Numbered from the stretch's first letter, positions 25,321-36,870 are shown. The stretch: 64,000 nt of DNA from Dreissena polymorpha (GCF_020536995.1 NC_068360.1:17816278-17880277), one strand, 5' to 3'. Numbers and translations are program-made. Notes: generated by a model from the sequence alone, not told the origin.

Positions 25321-26968
25321 CTACCAGTCTTCAGATTTCTGCATCATACGGTTCTGACGTCGTGCAGGCGTGCCATTGGAAGACTGCCCGTGCATGATGG
25401 CGTTCATCTCTGACGACTGGTTCTTCTGAAAGTTGTTCATTGCCTCAGGTCGCGTTCTAAGAGGACTGGTTTGAGGACGTCTAAGGACAAATGAAAAAAA
25501 ACACAAGTAAAATTTTAGTTTTACTCCACCTACAGTTTTAAGGACAATTTTCAACAAAATAGCAGGGGTGAAATTTTAAATTGCTTGCTTCCATTTGCGA
25601 CGAAAATTTTGCTCCTGGCAACTATGATATCAACACTCAGATGCCCCAAATAGGAACAACGTGGTGAGAGCACCAACTGCTATTCCAACAAACAATGGTT
25701 TCATCAATTCACTGCTAAAACATTTTTAGGTGCACAATTCCAAGGCTCTTACAAAAATATGCTGAAAATATTTTATCACTTCATTTTCTCCAGTCTATAT
25801 TTCATTTTTTAGTCTAAGGCAGCGAAAAAGGATCATATCGAAGAGAAAAAAGACAGTAATCATCAGCCAATAGGTTAAAAACAAAACACAGTGACTTAGA
25901 AAACAAAACACAGTGACTTATAAATCAAAACACAGTGACATAGAAAACAAAACACAGTGACTTACAAAACAAAACACTGTGACTAAGAAAACAAAACACA
26001 GAATGACTTACAAAACATAACACAGAATGACTGACAAAACAAGAGGGCCATGATGGCCCTGAATCGCTCACCTGACTCATTAAGATCAGATGAAAACTAT
26101 GACCTCTATTGTCTACACAATGTTTTTCTATGATTTGACCTAGTGACCTAGTTCCTGACTAGATGACCCAAATACAATCCCAATCCAGATTTCATCAAGA
26201 TAAACATTCTGACCACAGTTCATAAATATTGGATGAAAACTGTGACCTCTATTGTCAACACAAGGTTTTTCTATTTATTTGACCTAGATTTTTACCCCAG
26301 ATGACCCAAATACAATCCCACCCAGATTTCATCAAGAATTCTGACCAAATTTCATAAAGGTTGGATGAAAACTGTGATCTCTAATGTCTACACAAGGTTT
26401 TTCTATCATTTGACCTAGTGACCTATTTTTTGACCCCAGATGACCCAAATAAAATCCCAACCCAGATTTCATCAAGATAAACATTCTGACCAAATTTCAT
26501 AAAGATTGGATGAAAACTGTGACCTCTATTGTCTACAGAAGGTTGTTCTATTATTTGACCTAGTGACCTTGTTTTTGACCCCAGATGACCCAAATACAAT
26601 CCCAAACCAGATTTCATCAAGATAAACATTTTGACCAAATTTCATCAAGATTGGATGCAAACTGTGACCTATACTGTCTACACAAACAAATTGTTGACGG
26701 ACGGACGCATGGACACACGCAGGCATGCACAACGGACATCACACGATCACATAAGCTCACCGTGTCACTTCATGACAGGTGACCTTAAAATATGTGTCGG
26801 AGATAAACATGAACAGTTGTGGTTAAAATCCCATAGAAACAAGGGCTGTTTGCAAAACATACATGCCCCACTATATGGGCTATAAGTTGTAGTAGCAGCC
26901 ATTGTGTGAATACGATTTTTGTCACTGTGAATGGTGGTGGTGGTGGTGGTGGTGGTGCAGTAGTAGTA

Positions 26969-27028
<60 letters not shown>

Positions 27029-27064
27029 ATAGTAGTTGTAGTAGTAGTAGTAGTAGAAGTAGTG

Positions 27065-27097
<33 letters not shown>

Positions 27098-27220
27098 AAA
27101 GTAGTAGTAGTAGTGGCAGTAGTAGTAGAAGTAGTGGTGGTGGTGGTGGTGGTGGTGGTGGTGGTGGTAGTAGTACTAGTAGTAGTAGTACTAGTAGTAG
27201 TAGTAGAAGTAGTAGTACAT

Positions 27221-27263
<43 letters not shown>

Positions 27264-27268
27264 TAGTA

Positions 27269-27332
<64 letters not shown>

Positions 27333-30225
27333 CAGTAGCAGTAGCAGAAGCAGTAGCAGCATTACAAGACCAATACTTAAGAATGATCAAATGGGAAAAG
27401 GTAACCTAGCACTGGCAGTAAATATGGGGCTCATTTACAGGTCAGATTTGGAATCTCTGCTGTAAAATGAGATTTTAAATGATTTAAAGGGAGGCAAATC
27501 TGTAATAAAAAGAACATGCATAAACCGTAGTTGTTTCCCTTGTTTGAACCATGCTAAATCCTTACAAGTTTGGAAAGAATTGGATGAAAAATTTGGACTT
27601 TATTGCATAAACACCATTTTCTCAATTCAAGGGGAGGTAATTCTGTACTTCATGGACCAATAATGCTCATTTTTTGTAGGGTTTGTGTCCTCATTGATAT
27701 AAAGACACTGTGCAAATTTGGAAAGGATCGGACAAAAAATGTGGAAGATTTTTAAAAGTTTTCACAAAATAGGCAAAAACGAATAAACATGCAAAGTTCA
27801 ACGAGCTCCTGCGGCCATGTTTTTTGACGAATCAAATTTCTTTGAACAACTTTTTCAGGGGAGCCTTCAAAGGTCATCCCTGTTAAATTTTTTGAAAATC
27901 TGATGAGCGGTTACTGACAAGAAGATTTTTTAAGGTTTTTACCATATATGGTCATGGCGGCCATCTTGGTTATGTGATCAAATTTTTTTTAACAATTCTT
28001 TTGTCCCATGACCTAGGGATGCTCCACATGAAATTTAGTTGAAATTGGCTCAATGGTTTAATAGAAGAAGATGTTTACAAATTGTTTACAGACAGACAGA
28101 CAGACGGCCGGACGCCGGACGGTGAGTGATCACAATAGCTCACCCCGAGCTATCGCTCAGGTGAGCTAATAAAACACAGTCACTAACAAAACCAACCACA
28201 GTGACTTACGGTGTGACAGACTCCTGCATGTGCAAGGGCAGTTTTGGGTCTCGGACAGTGGGTGGGGCAACCTCCCCCCTCATCAAGTGTCCAACCATCT
28301 CTGCCGACTGCTTGTCGGAAATGTCCTCTGCCTCTGGCCTTGTCCTCACTGCCGGCGGGTTCTCATCCCAGCTACAAGTACAGAAGAAGAAATAATCGAG
28401 CCTCGTTCTGGGAAATCTGGGCTAAATGCATGCACGTTAAGTGTCGTCCATGTGCAGTCATGGGCTTAATGCATGCATGTTAAGTGTCGTCCATGTGCAG
28501 TCATGGGCTTAATGCATGCACGTAGTGTCATCCATGTGCAGTTATGGGCTTAATGCATGCACGTTAAGTGTCGTCCATGTGCAGTTATGGGCTTAATGCA
28601 TGCACGTTAAGTGTCGTCCATGTGCAGTCATGGGCTTAATGCATGCACGTTAAGTGTCGTCCATGTGCAGTCATGGGCTTAATGCATGCACGTTAAGTGT
28701 CGTCCCTGTGCAGTCATGGGCTTAATGCATGCATGTTAAGTGTCGTCCATGTGCAGTCATGGGCTTAATGCATGCACGTTAAGTGTCGTCCATGTGCAGT
28801 CATGGGCTAAATGCATGCACGTTAAGTGTCGTCCATGTGCAGTCCGCAGAGGTTAATTTTGACAAAAAATTCATAAAAGTGGAAAGTGTTGTCACTTATA
28901 AGCCTCTGCGCAATGCCCGCAGGTTCTCAACTCTGCTACAAGTGCAACAGGAGAAATACTCAAAAGTGATTAGCATGAAAGGGTCACAGTGCGTATATTA
29001 TATGGAGGGATGAGCATGAAACAAGAACTTTTTATCCAGCTTTTGCAACAGGCCAATACAAGTTAAACCTTTTATATAATGTAATTCCCTTGGAAAATTC
29101 TTTCCGCTATCTTAGACAAGTTTGATGATAAATGAATTCGTAAAACCAAAGATAACTGACTCAACTTGTCCCATATCAAGAAAAATAGCATTGGTTTAAC
29201 TGATGTATCTCAGGTCACCCGTTGCATATTGCCATTATCACCAACTGACGAAGAAAAGCAACTATAAGATCTTTTAATTTGCAAATAAAGTGGACACATT
29301 TTTTTTCCATTATTTTTATGGTACACAAATGGGATAAGACCACATTTTATTACTGGATACGATTTACTCAAAAAGGTAGCGCTATTGAGAATCAAGTTTA
29401 TGGCAGTCACTTTCTTGAGCCAATTAAGCCAATTAACTTATAACTTATTAAGCCGGTGCAAAATTACCTCAGAGGCATTATTTGTGAGATTGCTAATGAG
29501 ACTAGCAGACAAGAGGTGGCAAAATCAAAGCAATTACTCTGATGTAAAAACAACGTAAAAGTTTTGAAATCATCAATCTAAAAAAAAAACGCTACTAACC
29601 CAGGTCCCTCAGATTTCTGATGCAGTCTGCTGATCTTGGGCTCATGCGGCGTCCGCTGACCCTCCATCCTCATGAGCGGCCCCATACCAGCCCCCATGTG
29701 CCTCTCAGCGACCTCCTCCCCTCCCAGCCCCAGCTTCTTGGGTGGGGGCCCATCTGGGGTCACGACCCCGTAGTTATTGATCAGGTGGTCCACAGACCCA
29801 TGATTCCTCTCTGCGTACTCTTCCGCTTCGGCCCCGTGCACCTTGTGCGCAGGCTTCTCATCCAGCGCGAGCTTACCGTAATTGTCCATAAGGTCTTTCA
29901 TCGCGCTGCCTTTGTTCTGTTGTGCGATGTCTGCCCCCTCCCCCTTCACAGCTCGTGGGTGGATATGCCTTGCAGGTACTGGGTCAGCATACCCTCCCAT
30001 TATCTCATTCATGCTCCCTTTATTCGTGTCTGCATTCTTCTTCCCCTCCTCTGTTATGTTGCGGGCCGCAGGTCTGGGTGACTCGTAACCGTCGTTTCCA
30101 GAGTAGTCAAACCAGCGCTCCATGGTTCCACGGTTACGTTCTGCATAGCTCGAAGCCTCTGGCTTTACCCTGGGGTGCTGCTTTGGGGTGGGGCTGGGAT
30201 AGAATTCACCGTCTATGGTCGTCAT
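25321..30225 (-). CDS. Uncharacterised 315-residue protein of degenerate 36-residue repeats
   Basis: Three coding exons, 30225-29600, 28371-28210 and 25480-25321 (stop TAG), join in phase 2 at both junctions with good sites (donors GTTAGT and GTAAGT; acceptors ttcttctgtacttgtag and catttgtccttag). The ATG at 30225 has context acaccATGa, and the coding exon starts at acceptor 30248. The protein is hydrophilic, with no signal peptide or membrane helix. It holds about seven degenerate units of roughly 36 residues: a basic/Pro start (HPRVKPEA, HPRAVKGEG, RTRPEA), then YAERN-x-GS/T-M, a hydrophobic L-M, and often a terminal YG. Examples are YAERNRGTMERW, NADTNKGSMNEIM, IAQQNKGSAMKDLM and YAERNHGSVDHLINNYG. 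The two last exons each carry about one unit, suggesting growth by exon or unit duplication. I do not recognise the family. A disordered scaffold or cytoskeleton-binding role is only a guess. Confidence 0.75.
25868..26038. repeat. 22-24-bp minisatellite with splice-donor-like units
   Basis: About seven copies of 'aaaacaaaacacagtgactta' and variants. On the minus strand, several units read GTAAGTCACTGTG or CTAAGTCACTGTG, the same string as the true donor after the exon ending at 28210. The same unit reappears at 28171-28203 beyond the inserted elements, so one array was split. Confidence 0.85.
26038..26782 (+). mobile_element. Pearl-like element with ~145-bp core repeats
   Basis: It begins 'aacaagagggccatgatggc' with a GGCC-rich hairpin and the string 'gctcacctga'. 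It has about five core units marked by 'gatgaaaactgtgacc', then a run of 'gacggacggacgcatgg' type and 'catgacaggtga' at the end. It lies in the last intron of the repeat-protein gene and interrupts the minisatellite that starts at 25868. Confidence 0.6.
26838..28170 (+). mobile_element. Composite repeat element with pearl-like start and end
   Basis: It opens with 'aacaagggctgtttgcaaaa', the same start as the element at 45473. It then runs into a 430-bp trinucleotide tract and continues with a different body ('ggggaggtaattctgt..', 'gaaaggatcggac..'). It ends 'gacagacagacggccggacg' plus 'gctatcgctcaggtgagcta', which pairs with the head of the element at 26038. It may be two fused elements. No ORF. 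Confidence 0.5.
26930..27360. repeat. GGT/AGT trinucleotide microsatellite, about 430 bp
   Basis: Almost pure trinucleotide repeat alternating between GTG-rich and AGT-rich blocks with a few point changes. It yields homopolymer frames (Thr, Leu, Ser, Val) on both strands that have no other coding support. Confidence 0.95.
28419..28843. repeat. 43-bp tandem array, about ten copies
   Basis: The unit begins 'gggcttaatgcatgcacgtt' and ends 'gtgcagtcat'. Copies are very similar and one (near 28525) is missing three bases. The unit contains ATGCAT and TGCATGCA palindromes. The array starts about 48 bp upstream (minus sense) of the exon whose first base is 28371. Confidence 0.95.
28893..28935 (-). 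pseudogene. Decayed duplicate of the start of exon 2 of the repeat-protein gene
   Basis: The acceptor and first bases of the exon at 28371 (cttgtag/ctgggatgagaaccc) have a diverged match here (cttgtag/cagagttgagaacct). In the phase the gene would need, it reads RVENLRALRRGL and then meets a stop, against WDENPPAVRTRPEA in the live exon. The 43-bp array lies between the two copies. Confidence 0.6.
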
Positions 30226-30635
30226 GGTGTTGTTGTTTTTCTTCAAGACTGGGGAAAGGTTGGTTTAAGAAGCTGTCTCTGATCTCAATGGCATAATCTG
30301 GAAATCAAACACAGGTCAATTTAACATCTGAATTACTATGGATTTGGTACACATGCAAAATGTAGGCAAAGATCTGGAATGAAAAAAGGTAAAGGGTGCT
30401 CTTTAAAAAGGGGAGTTGGGTGGAAAGCCTGATCATTTGTGTGACTTTGATGTAATAATTTGATCAATCTGGATAATTAATTTTAGCCCAGCATGGTTTA
30501 AGAGAATGGCCTATTCATTGGCCATTGAATATTTGCACAAATGCATTAATTTTCAACCATTTGTAACTTTTGTTGTTGTTGACATGCCTAGAGTGGCAAG
30601 AGGGGGGAACCTTAAAGGAGCAGGTCACAGCAGGC

Positions 30636-31798
30636 TTTACTTTTTTCGGCGTCAGCTGCATGCGCCAGCTTTTCACCTTAGCCTGACCTTTGTTAGCGTC
30701 TAATAGAATTCAAATAAAACTTACCGCGGCCAAGTACAGATGAATACACTTCATTGACTGCATTGGCTGATTTGATAATACCACTAGAACATTGGAAACA
30801 TGTCCGCGTCTTTGTAACACTGTTTTACTGCGTGTTCAGCATGAAACAGTTTTATCTCTAATAAAAAGGCTTTATAGATAGAACAGTTTTACACTCAATC
30901 TCGACATCAATACAGTTTGTGCGTACATCTTTTATTTTCAGAGGATTTTCAGCGCGAGAACGTTGCGTACTTAAAGGCCATGTTCTCATATTTAGTACTG
31001 ACTTCCATATTCCTGTCAACATGTTATATGTAAAAGTATAAAGAGCAGTGGAAGCGATGCCTCACTTTAATGTGTTGCATTTCGACCCGCGAGGTATAAG
31101 GGGTCAGTTCGCGGTTAGTGTGTTTGAATGTCAGAGTTTATATACAGGTCAGACCTTCTGTGCTGTTCGGAGTTCGCGGTCAGTTATATAATAGTTATAT
31201 AATAAAGACACTATAGCGTGAACTAGGTGAACCGGAATTTTCTTTACCACCAGAAAGATGTGAAATGAAGATATCCAGCGATATTATTTTATGGCATGTC
31301 AATAATAGATTCTTAATGTGTTTTCAACAATACCATGATAAATATTATTTTTAATTAATTAACAAGAATTATTCCATCATATTTACTAATGTATTATTGC
31401 AGCATATTGACTAATGTATTAAGTATGAGCGCGATGATTCTCGATACTGTTAATAATCGAATCAAATACACGTAGCAATTCCCGATAAACCACTCAAACA
31501 GGTTTGTTCGAAGAACGCGCATATACATATTTAAAATATGTACGGAGACTTCGCGTGTGGCCGGTTGACTTTGGTTTTCTTTTTTGTATCTATAGGTTTA
31601 TGACCAGCAATATGTAATAATGTAAAATAAGCCGCGAAAACTCCGCGTAACATCCCGTACTGCGTTTGATGCAGCTTAAAACTGCACAGAAAAAGATATT
31701 AGCTATCCTTGATCTCATTCATTTAAATCTTTACCTTCCATAAACTCCAACCACAATCAACGCCGTATATCTTTTTTAAAGATATTTCTTGTTCTAGA
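30636..31798. repeat. Copy A of a 1.2-kb segment with an inverted copy at 47608-49145
   Basis: Long blocks match copy B in reverse complement. Examples are 'gtatctataggtttatgacc' and 'cgcgtctttgtaacactgtt' and their surroundings, at roughly 80-85 percent by eye. Copy A includes the probable first exon of the repeat-protein gene. Copy B lies inside a TIR transposon. The right limit is close to 'tcttgttctaga' (31790) and the left limit near 'ttttttcggcgt' (30640). Confidence 0.8.
30725..30960 (-). other. Probable non-coding first exon and promoter-proximal DNA of the repeat-protein gene
   Basis: The minus strand reads GCCGCG/GTAAGT at 30725/30724, a strong 5' splice site about 480 bp upstream of the acceptor at 30248 that precedes the start codon. 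The extent to the right is uncertain because no TSS motif is clear. CpG is locally more frequent here than in the surroundings. A diverged inverted copy at 49060-49080 lacks the GTAAGT. Confidence 0.4.
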
Positions 31799-34047
31799 TA
31801 TTTCCCCACACAATTTCAACATTTTTACAATAACATAAAAATCAAACTTTGTCAATGTTTACACCGGAACCTGCAGTCACAACAAAAATTGAACGGTACC
31901 AAATATATTTATTTTATTTATTTAAGTGTTGCTATACATATTGACGGTGAGCATGGAAATAAGTAATTCTTCCATTTTTGTAAACCATCTTCATGTCAAA
32001 AAAAATACCTTGGTTAAATTGGGAAATTCACACAGTAAAATGGTCAAAATTGAGGAAAATACATATAGGCAAATCTAAGGATAAGCTTGCAATTTAAAAG
32101 TTTGAATCTTATAAATGCTAATTCAACAGAAAAATTTACTTGCATTTCACTACAAGTTGTGATTTATTCATAGGGGTTTTGCTGCTGATTGCAATTGCTG
32201 CCAAATGCAACAAAAATTTGCAAAAATAACGATAATTTTTCACTGTGACAAAGTTTTAAATTGCTGACAATATAATTGTGTGCTAACCAGTCTGTACTAC
32301 AAGAACCTCAATTGGTGCATCACTGGAGCATAATAGAGTCAGGACAGTGCATACAGACATACTCCAAGGTCATTGTGATCAGATCAATAAGTAGCCTTTG
32401 GAAGCAGACAAAGGTGGCATGATGTGGAAGATTATCTCTGACTCACAGCATCTGTTTATGATTGGTAAGGCATTTGTCCATATAAACAGACTCCCAGAGC
32501 CTTTGATAATTTTTGCTATGGCGGCTCTGGCAGTCCATATGCACCCCTTCATAAACATGGGTGCAGTTCAGGGCAGCGAATCCGTGCACTTCACTAAACA
32601 GACGTCGTTCGAGACAAATTGAGGAAATAATGAATAAACCTTCATAAACATGTTAAATTCACCTGAATGGCAACCGACGGATGTCATCCTTTGCATGCAC
32701 CCTATAAAAACACAACGATATTTCAACACACTTTTTTCGCTGACATTTGAAACAGTGTATCAGCGCTTCCATTAGCTTTTAAAAGTTGGAAGTCCTGACT
32801 TCCAAGCCTAAAATTTTGGACGTCACAAACATAAATTTTGAAGTCCCACTTTTATTTCAGAATTTTAATATACGTACATGTTCCAACTCTATCCGTTACC
32901 CGACAATCCAGTATTATTACGATTTATATTTTGAAAACCAAAATACGACCAATGTTGACGTCTGCAACGTCCGCCATTTTGGCATATACAAATTGAATTG
33001 TGGGATGGGGGAATTCCCATTGAACATGCGTTAATCACGTGACGTGATTTGAGAGCATAGAGCACGATCATATTTAGTGATTACAACAAATCAACAACTT
33101 AACTAAAATGTTTCATGTACCTCCTTTCAGAAAAGTTTGCGTTAGTGAAAGCGAATTTTGGAGTGTAAAAAAGCGTCTTTCTTTTAATTATACCGAGTAC
33201 ACTTAATTCCGAATCGCAATATAACTTGTCAGGTCATTCATGCATGTAGACCAATATGCTTAGTTTGGCAATTTCAAAACACGTTATTTAACTACTTGTT
33301 GCTTTATGCATTATGACAATCGGTATACAATTAACGTAATTCAATTTAAGTATATTCAAATGCTTATAAATCAAACGTGTAATCCGAAATCATTTCCAGA
33401 TTTTATTATTCACGAAAAGTTAAGAACATTCTAGCAACAAATAAACATTTCCCGTGTTTTTCGTGCACACATGAAAATCATGCAAAAATTAGACTTCATG
33501 TACAATGTCACGCCATCCTTCCTCGAGGAAAGCGTTGACTTAATTAAATTTGATTGCTAAATAAAAACTTAGTAGCGCAGAGGTCGCTAATATTATTGTA
33601 TACAGCTTCACGTGGGGTCAGCATGTATTCTGCTGCCTAAGCGCTGATTGGCTGATACTCTTATCAAGAAGCATGTGATTGACAGCTGGAAAAATCAATA
33701 TTGACCACTCGCTGAGAAATTCATTGAAAACTGTAACTCTTAGGCGGAGCAAAGACCTATAGGTCTTTGGGCGGAGTTAACCGTCTAAATAACCCGATTT
33801 ACTGTTGACATTGTGGTGTTGTGTATTCGCAAACAGCGTACATGTGGATTATCGGACGTCCAAGGGACTTCCACCATTTGCATAATGGACGTACGACTGC
33901 CGTTTTCGGGCGTAATTTACGCCCGGACGTCCACTACCGGAAGCGCTGGTGTATTCTGTATCGAATACCACATCGTTATCGACTTTATAGGCTGCAGCAC
34001 ATAACCCGACATGCAAAATATTGGTGTACTGCGACCTTACCAATATT
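31799..34047. other. Intergenic DNA with repeat fragments and palindromes
   Basis: No supported gene. The part 32460-32640 has an inverted diverged copy at 56165-56345 ('caaaggctctg(g/t)gagtc', 'tttatatgga', 'tttgtctcga'). Two perfect palindromes lie at 33750-33769 (CAAAGACCTATAGGTCTTTG) and about 33907-33925 (CGGGCGTAA/TTACGCCCG). A minus-strand frame at 33849-34043 looks protein-like in composition but has no splice sites or family I can name. Confidence 0.4.
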
Positions 34048-34159
34048 GGGTCAATTTTTCAATATGGCGGATACAGCATACAAAACAAAACCTAAGTCAA
34101 TAAGGGTCAATTTTTCAATATGGCGGATACAGCATACAAAACAAAACCTAAGTCAATAA
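34048..34159. repeat. 56-bp direct duplication
   Basis: Two near-identical head-to-tail copies beginning 'gggtcaatttttcaatatgg' at 34048 and 34104. Confidence 0.95.
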
Positions 34160-34224
34160 AATCAATTATTTCTTGCTTTAATGGTACCATTTGGATGAGT
34201 TTGTTGTTTAGATAGGTAAACTTG

Positions 34225-34370
34225 TATAAGTTCTTGCAGTTTCAGTGTTCCTTAACCCTTGCATTGTTGATAACATTTTGCACCCATGGCCAAGAGAGAG
34301 CGCATTGCAACTATCAGCAACCCATTGGGTTATAAAGCTGATAGTTGAATTATTGCAACTAGGTAAGGCA
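34225..34370. repeat. Dispersed repeat, inverted partner at 50040-50205
   Basis: Shared blocks are 'ttgcagtttcagtgttcctt' (t in the partner) and 'gcaacccattgggttataaa' and their reverse complements near 50100. The segment itself holds a stem: 'gcaactatcagcaac' against 'agctgatagttgaattattg'. Confidence 0.7.
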
Positions 34371-34914
34371 TAGGCACAAGTATCATAAGCTGTGCTATAT
34401 CACAATGTTCAGCACAAGACCCTTTCAATGTGATGATAAATACACTTCCGGAGTCAACTAAAAAATCTAATGTAAAATTCTTAAATACTCCAGTATTACA
34501 GACCAATACTGACTCATATTTATCAAGTAACCTTCAAAGTGGGCGCTTTAAACCAAACATCCAGATAAAACTGCTTATTGCACTTTGTGGTAAACACATA
34601 TTAAATGATGTTTACAGTATCAAGGTAACCATTGATTACCAGTTATGAAAAATAAATGAAACTCTGAAACGCCTTTAAATATCCTAGGATTATAGCAATA
34701 AATTAGTTCTTTTATTTTTTATTGTTAACTACATTCAACAGAATTTATCCCTTTGCCACTCAGAAGAAAAGTGAAAATGGGTATGTGCTAACAGAATAAA
34801 ACCTGTGCAACCTGCGATCAAGTCACTCGCAATTGATTCAGGTCTAATGCCGTTTGCTGCTCATCAGTATCTAATTGGAAACGAAGCCTTCAAAACTTAA
34901 AGCTAGTAACAAAG

Positions 34915-35230
34915 CAGGGCCCTCATTCTATCAAATCTGCAGCCGAATTTCGGCCACAGTCCCCCACCTGAAAAGAATACTTTTTTAAACTCCCCTGATT
35001 TTTTTTTTTTTTTAAAGATGTGTCTAATGATTATTATAGCTCAATTCTATTTGAATTTGATCTTGTTAAACATACTTCATTATGAACAAAGAAATGAATA
35101 TAGTGCAAACATGTAAAAATATAATCATGCGAGAGTAAGTAAAAAAAATCCCCCAAAAAGGGAAACGCAGCGAAAATTCCTCCTCATGAGGGTAGCGACC
35201 CGATTCCCCTAAAATGGATTGAGGGCCCTG
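34915..35230. mobile_element. MITE with CAGGGCCCTCA ends, ~316 bp
   Basis: Ends CAGGGCCCTCA and TGAGGGCCCTG. Flanking pentamers CAAAG and GAAAG agree at four of five positions. The reverse complement aligns along its length with the element at 54159-54482, so the two are members of one family in opposite orientation. Internal poly-T and 'aggtgggggac' blocks are shared. No coding capacity. Confidence 0.8.
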
Positions 35231-35618
35231 GAAAGGTCTTAAGTGATATTTAACATTCTAAGGGACTACAATTGCATAAGCATACATATCTAAGTGGTAA
35301 AGAGTTAAGTCACATCATGGCGGTCAGTTAACATACTATAATTTTTTATGAGTAAGCTGGTTGATCAGTTCTTAGTGCACATACTTATTTTCAGTAACTG
35401 TCAACTGCCCCACTAGATTCCCAGGTAGGAAGAAAATTGCTCATAAAATAATTTCAGGGTCACCACTCAAGTTACCTAGATGTAGCTGGGTTGGGATTCA
35501 AACCTGCGATCCTTAGATTTGTATTCAGATTGGGGTTTGTCAGTGAATTAATATAAACAAACTCCAGAGCTTTTCAATAAGCCTGAGGCTTCAGTGCAAT
35601 CAAGCTAAAATAAAGAGG
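35231..35618. other. Short gene-free stretch with tRNA-like repeat fragment
   Basis: It contains a reverse-oriented B-box-like string (gggattcaaacc, near 35490) and the 'caataagcctgaggctt' tail shared with 392-530. Nothing else was recognised. Confidence 0.3.
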
Positions 35619-35850
35619 TTTAACCCATTTATGCCTAGCGTCTAGAAAAAAGGCCTTGGCAAACAGCGTAGACCCAGATGAGATGCCGCATGATGCGGCG
35701 TCTCATCAGGGTTTACGCTGTTAGCTTAAAGGAATTTCTGTAAGAAATATTCTAAATATAGAAATAAATATACTAGCCATCCCTAATTTTGGAAATAAAT
35801 TGATCCAATTAATAAGGATGGGAGAGTCCACTAGGCATAAATGGGTTAAA
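35619..35850. mobile_element. MITE with 20-bp perfect inverted ends
   Basis: Ends TTTAACCCATTTATGCCTAG and its exact complement CTAGGCATAAATGGGTTAAA enclose 232 bp. An internal stem is also present ('gatgagatgccgcat' against 'atgcggcgtctcatc', one mismatch). No ORF. Confidence 0.85.
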
Positions 35851-36429
35851 CTAACTAAACCAAATGAAGACAGGGACATAATGCACATTTTTACTATTTT
35901 GAAGGTGTATTTGACCACACAATACAAGAGTTTATCATGATGTGAAACATTAGTTTACATGTACATCAATTTCTATCTTGAGAAAGAAAACACTTGATCT
36001 CATAATGTTTTGTTATATCAATGCGATTTTTGTACCCTTATTTATTTATGCCCATACATTTATGTAACGTGATAGTAGAAAATCTGAGTCTATGAACATG
36101 TGCTAGCAACTAAGTAAGATAACATTACATGAATTCTGTTGTATCATTCAATTAAGTACTTCTTGGTCATTGATCATGATTACCCCAGTACCGGTATATT
36201 AACACATGGATGTATTTTGCCCCTTTCATAGTTAAGGACACTTATGCATACATTGTGTAGAAAATATCTGGTTTTAATCACAATGTGTAGAATAACCCAT
36301 TAATTCTAAGGCCTTATCTTGAAGTGCAGTAGAGCAATATATGGGAAACGTATGTTTGCTTGTTTGTATTTTTCTAAGTTTTCAACAGTATATCAGTCAT
36401 ATTAACTTGACAATCAGTTAGCTTACACT
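35851..36429. other. AT-rich stretch, nothing recognised
   Basis: No exon, repeat structure or RNA gene stands out. Confidence 0.4.
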
Positions 36430-36870
36430 GTTCCTGTGTATGACATACATATGCCAATTTATACTTATCACATAATGGCATAAGTGTGTCATTTTATTGT
36501 ATGGTATCAGTCATGACATACTTATGCCACTACATTAGTGACATAATGGCATAAGTATGTCATTATATTGTATGGTATCATTAATGACATACCTATGCCA
36601 CTATACTTATGACATAATGGCATAAGTATGTCATTATATGGTATCATTAGTATCAGTAATGACATACTTATGCCACTATACTTATGACATAATGACATAA
36701 GTATGTCATTATATGGTATGGTATGAGTAATGACATACTAATATGCCACTATACTTATGACATAATGGCATAAGTATGTCATTGGATAAGTATGGCATTC
36801 TCACTATCCAGTAAAGACATGCATATGCCATTATACATGTATGGTTTTATCAGTATGACACACTTATGGC
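36430..36870. repeat. ~72-bp tandem array of inverted repeats
   Basis: Five to six units spaced about 71-75 bp. Each holds ATGACATACTTATGCC followed, after about 20 bp, by its reverse complement GGCATAAGTATGTCAT, plus 'cttatgacataatggcat' between. Any unit can fold into a long stem and any two units can pair with each other. Confidence 0.9.

Noticed and set aside
26785-27465. Open frames of 146-201 codons made of Thr, Leu, Ser or Val runs
   Set aside because: They are translations of the GTA/GGT microsatellite in every frame, with no start context, splice sites or non-repeat domain.
29620-30296. Plus-strand frames of 68-153 codons opposite the first coding exon of the repeat-protein gene
   Set aside because: Shadows of the GC-richer minus-strand exon, whose phase and splice sites are consistent.
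33849-34043. Minus-strand frame with VVFDTEYTSASGSGRPG as a host exon
   Set aside because: No convincing acceptor or donor, it overlaps a perfect palindrome, and there is no family resemblance.
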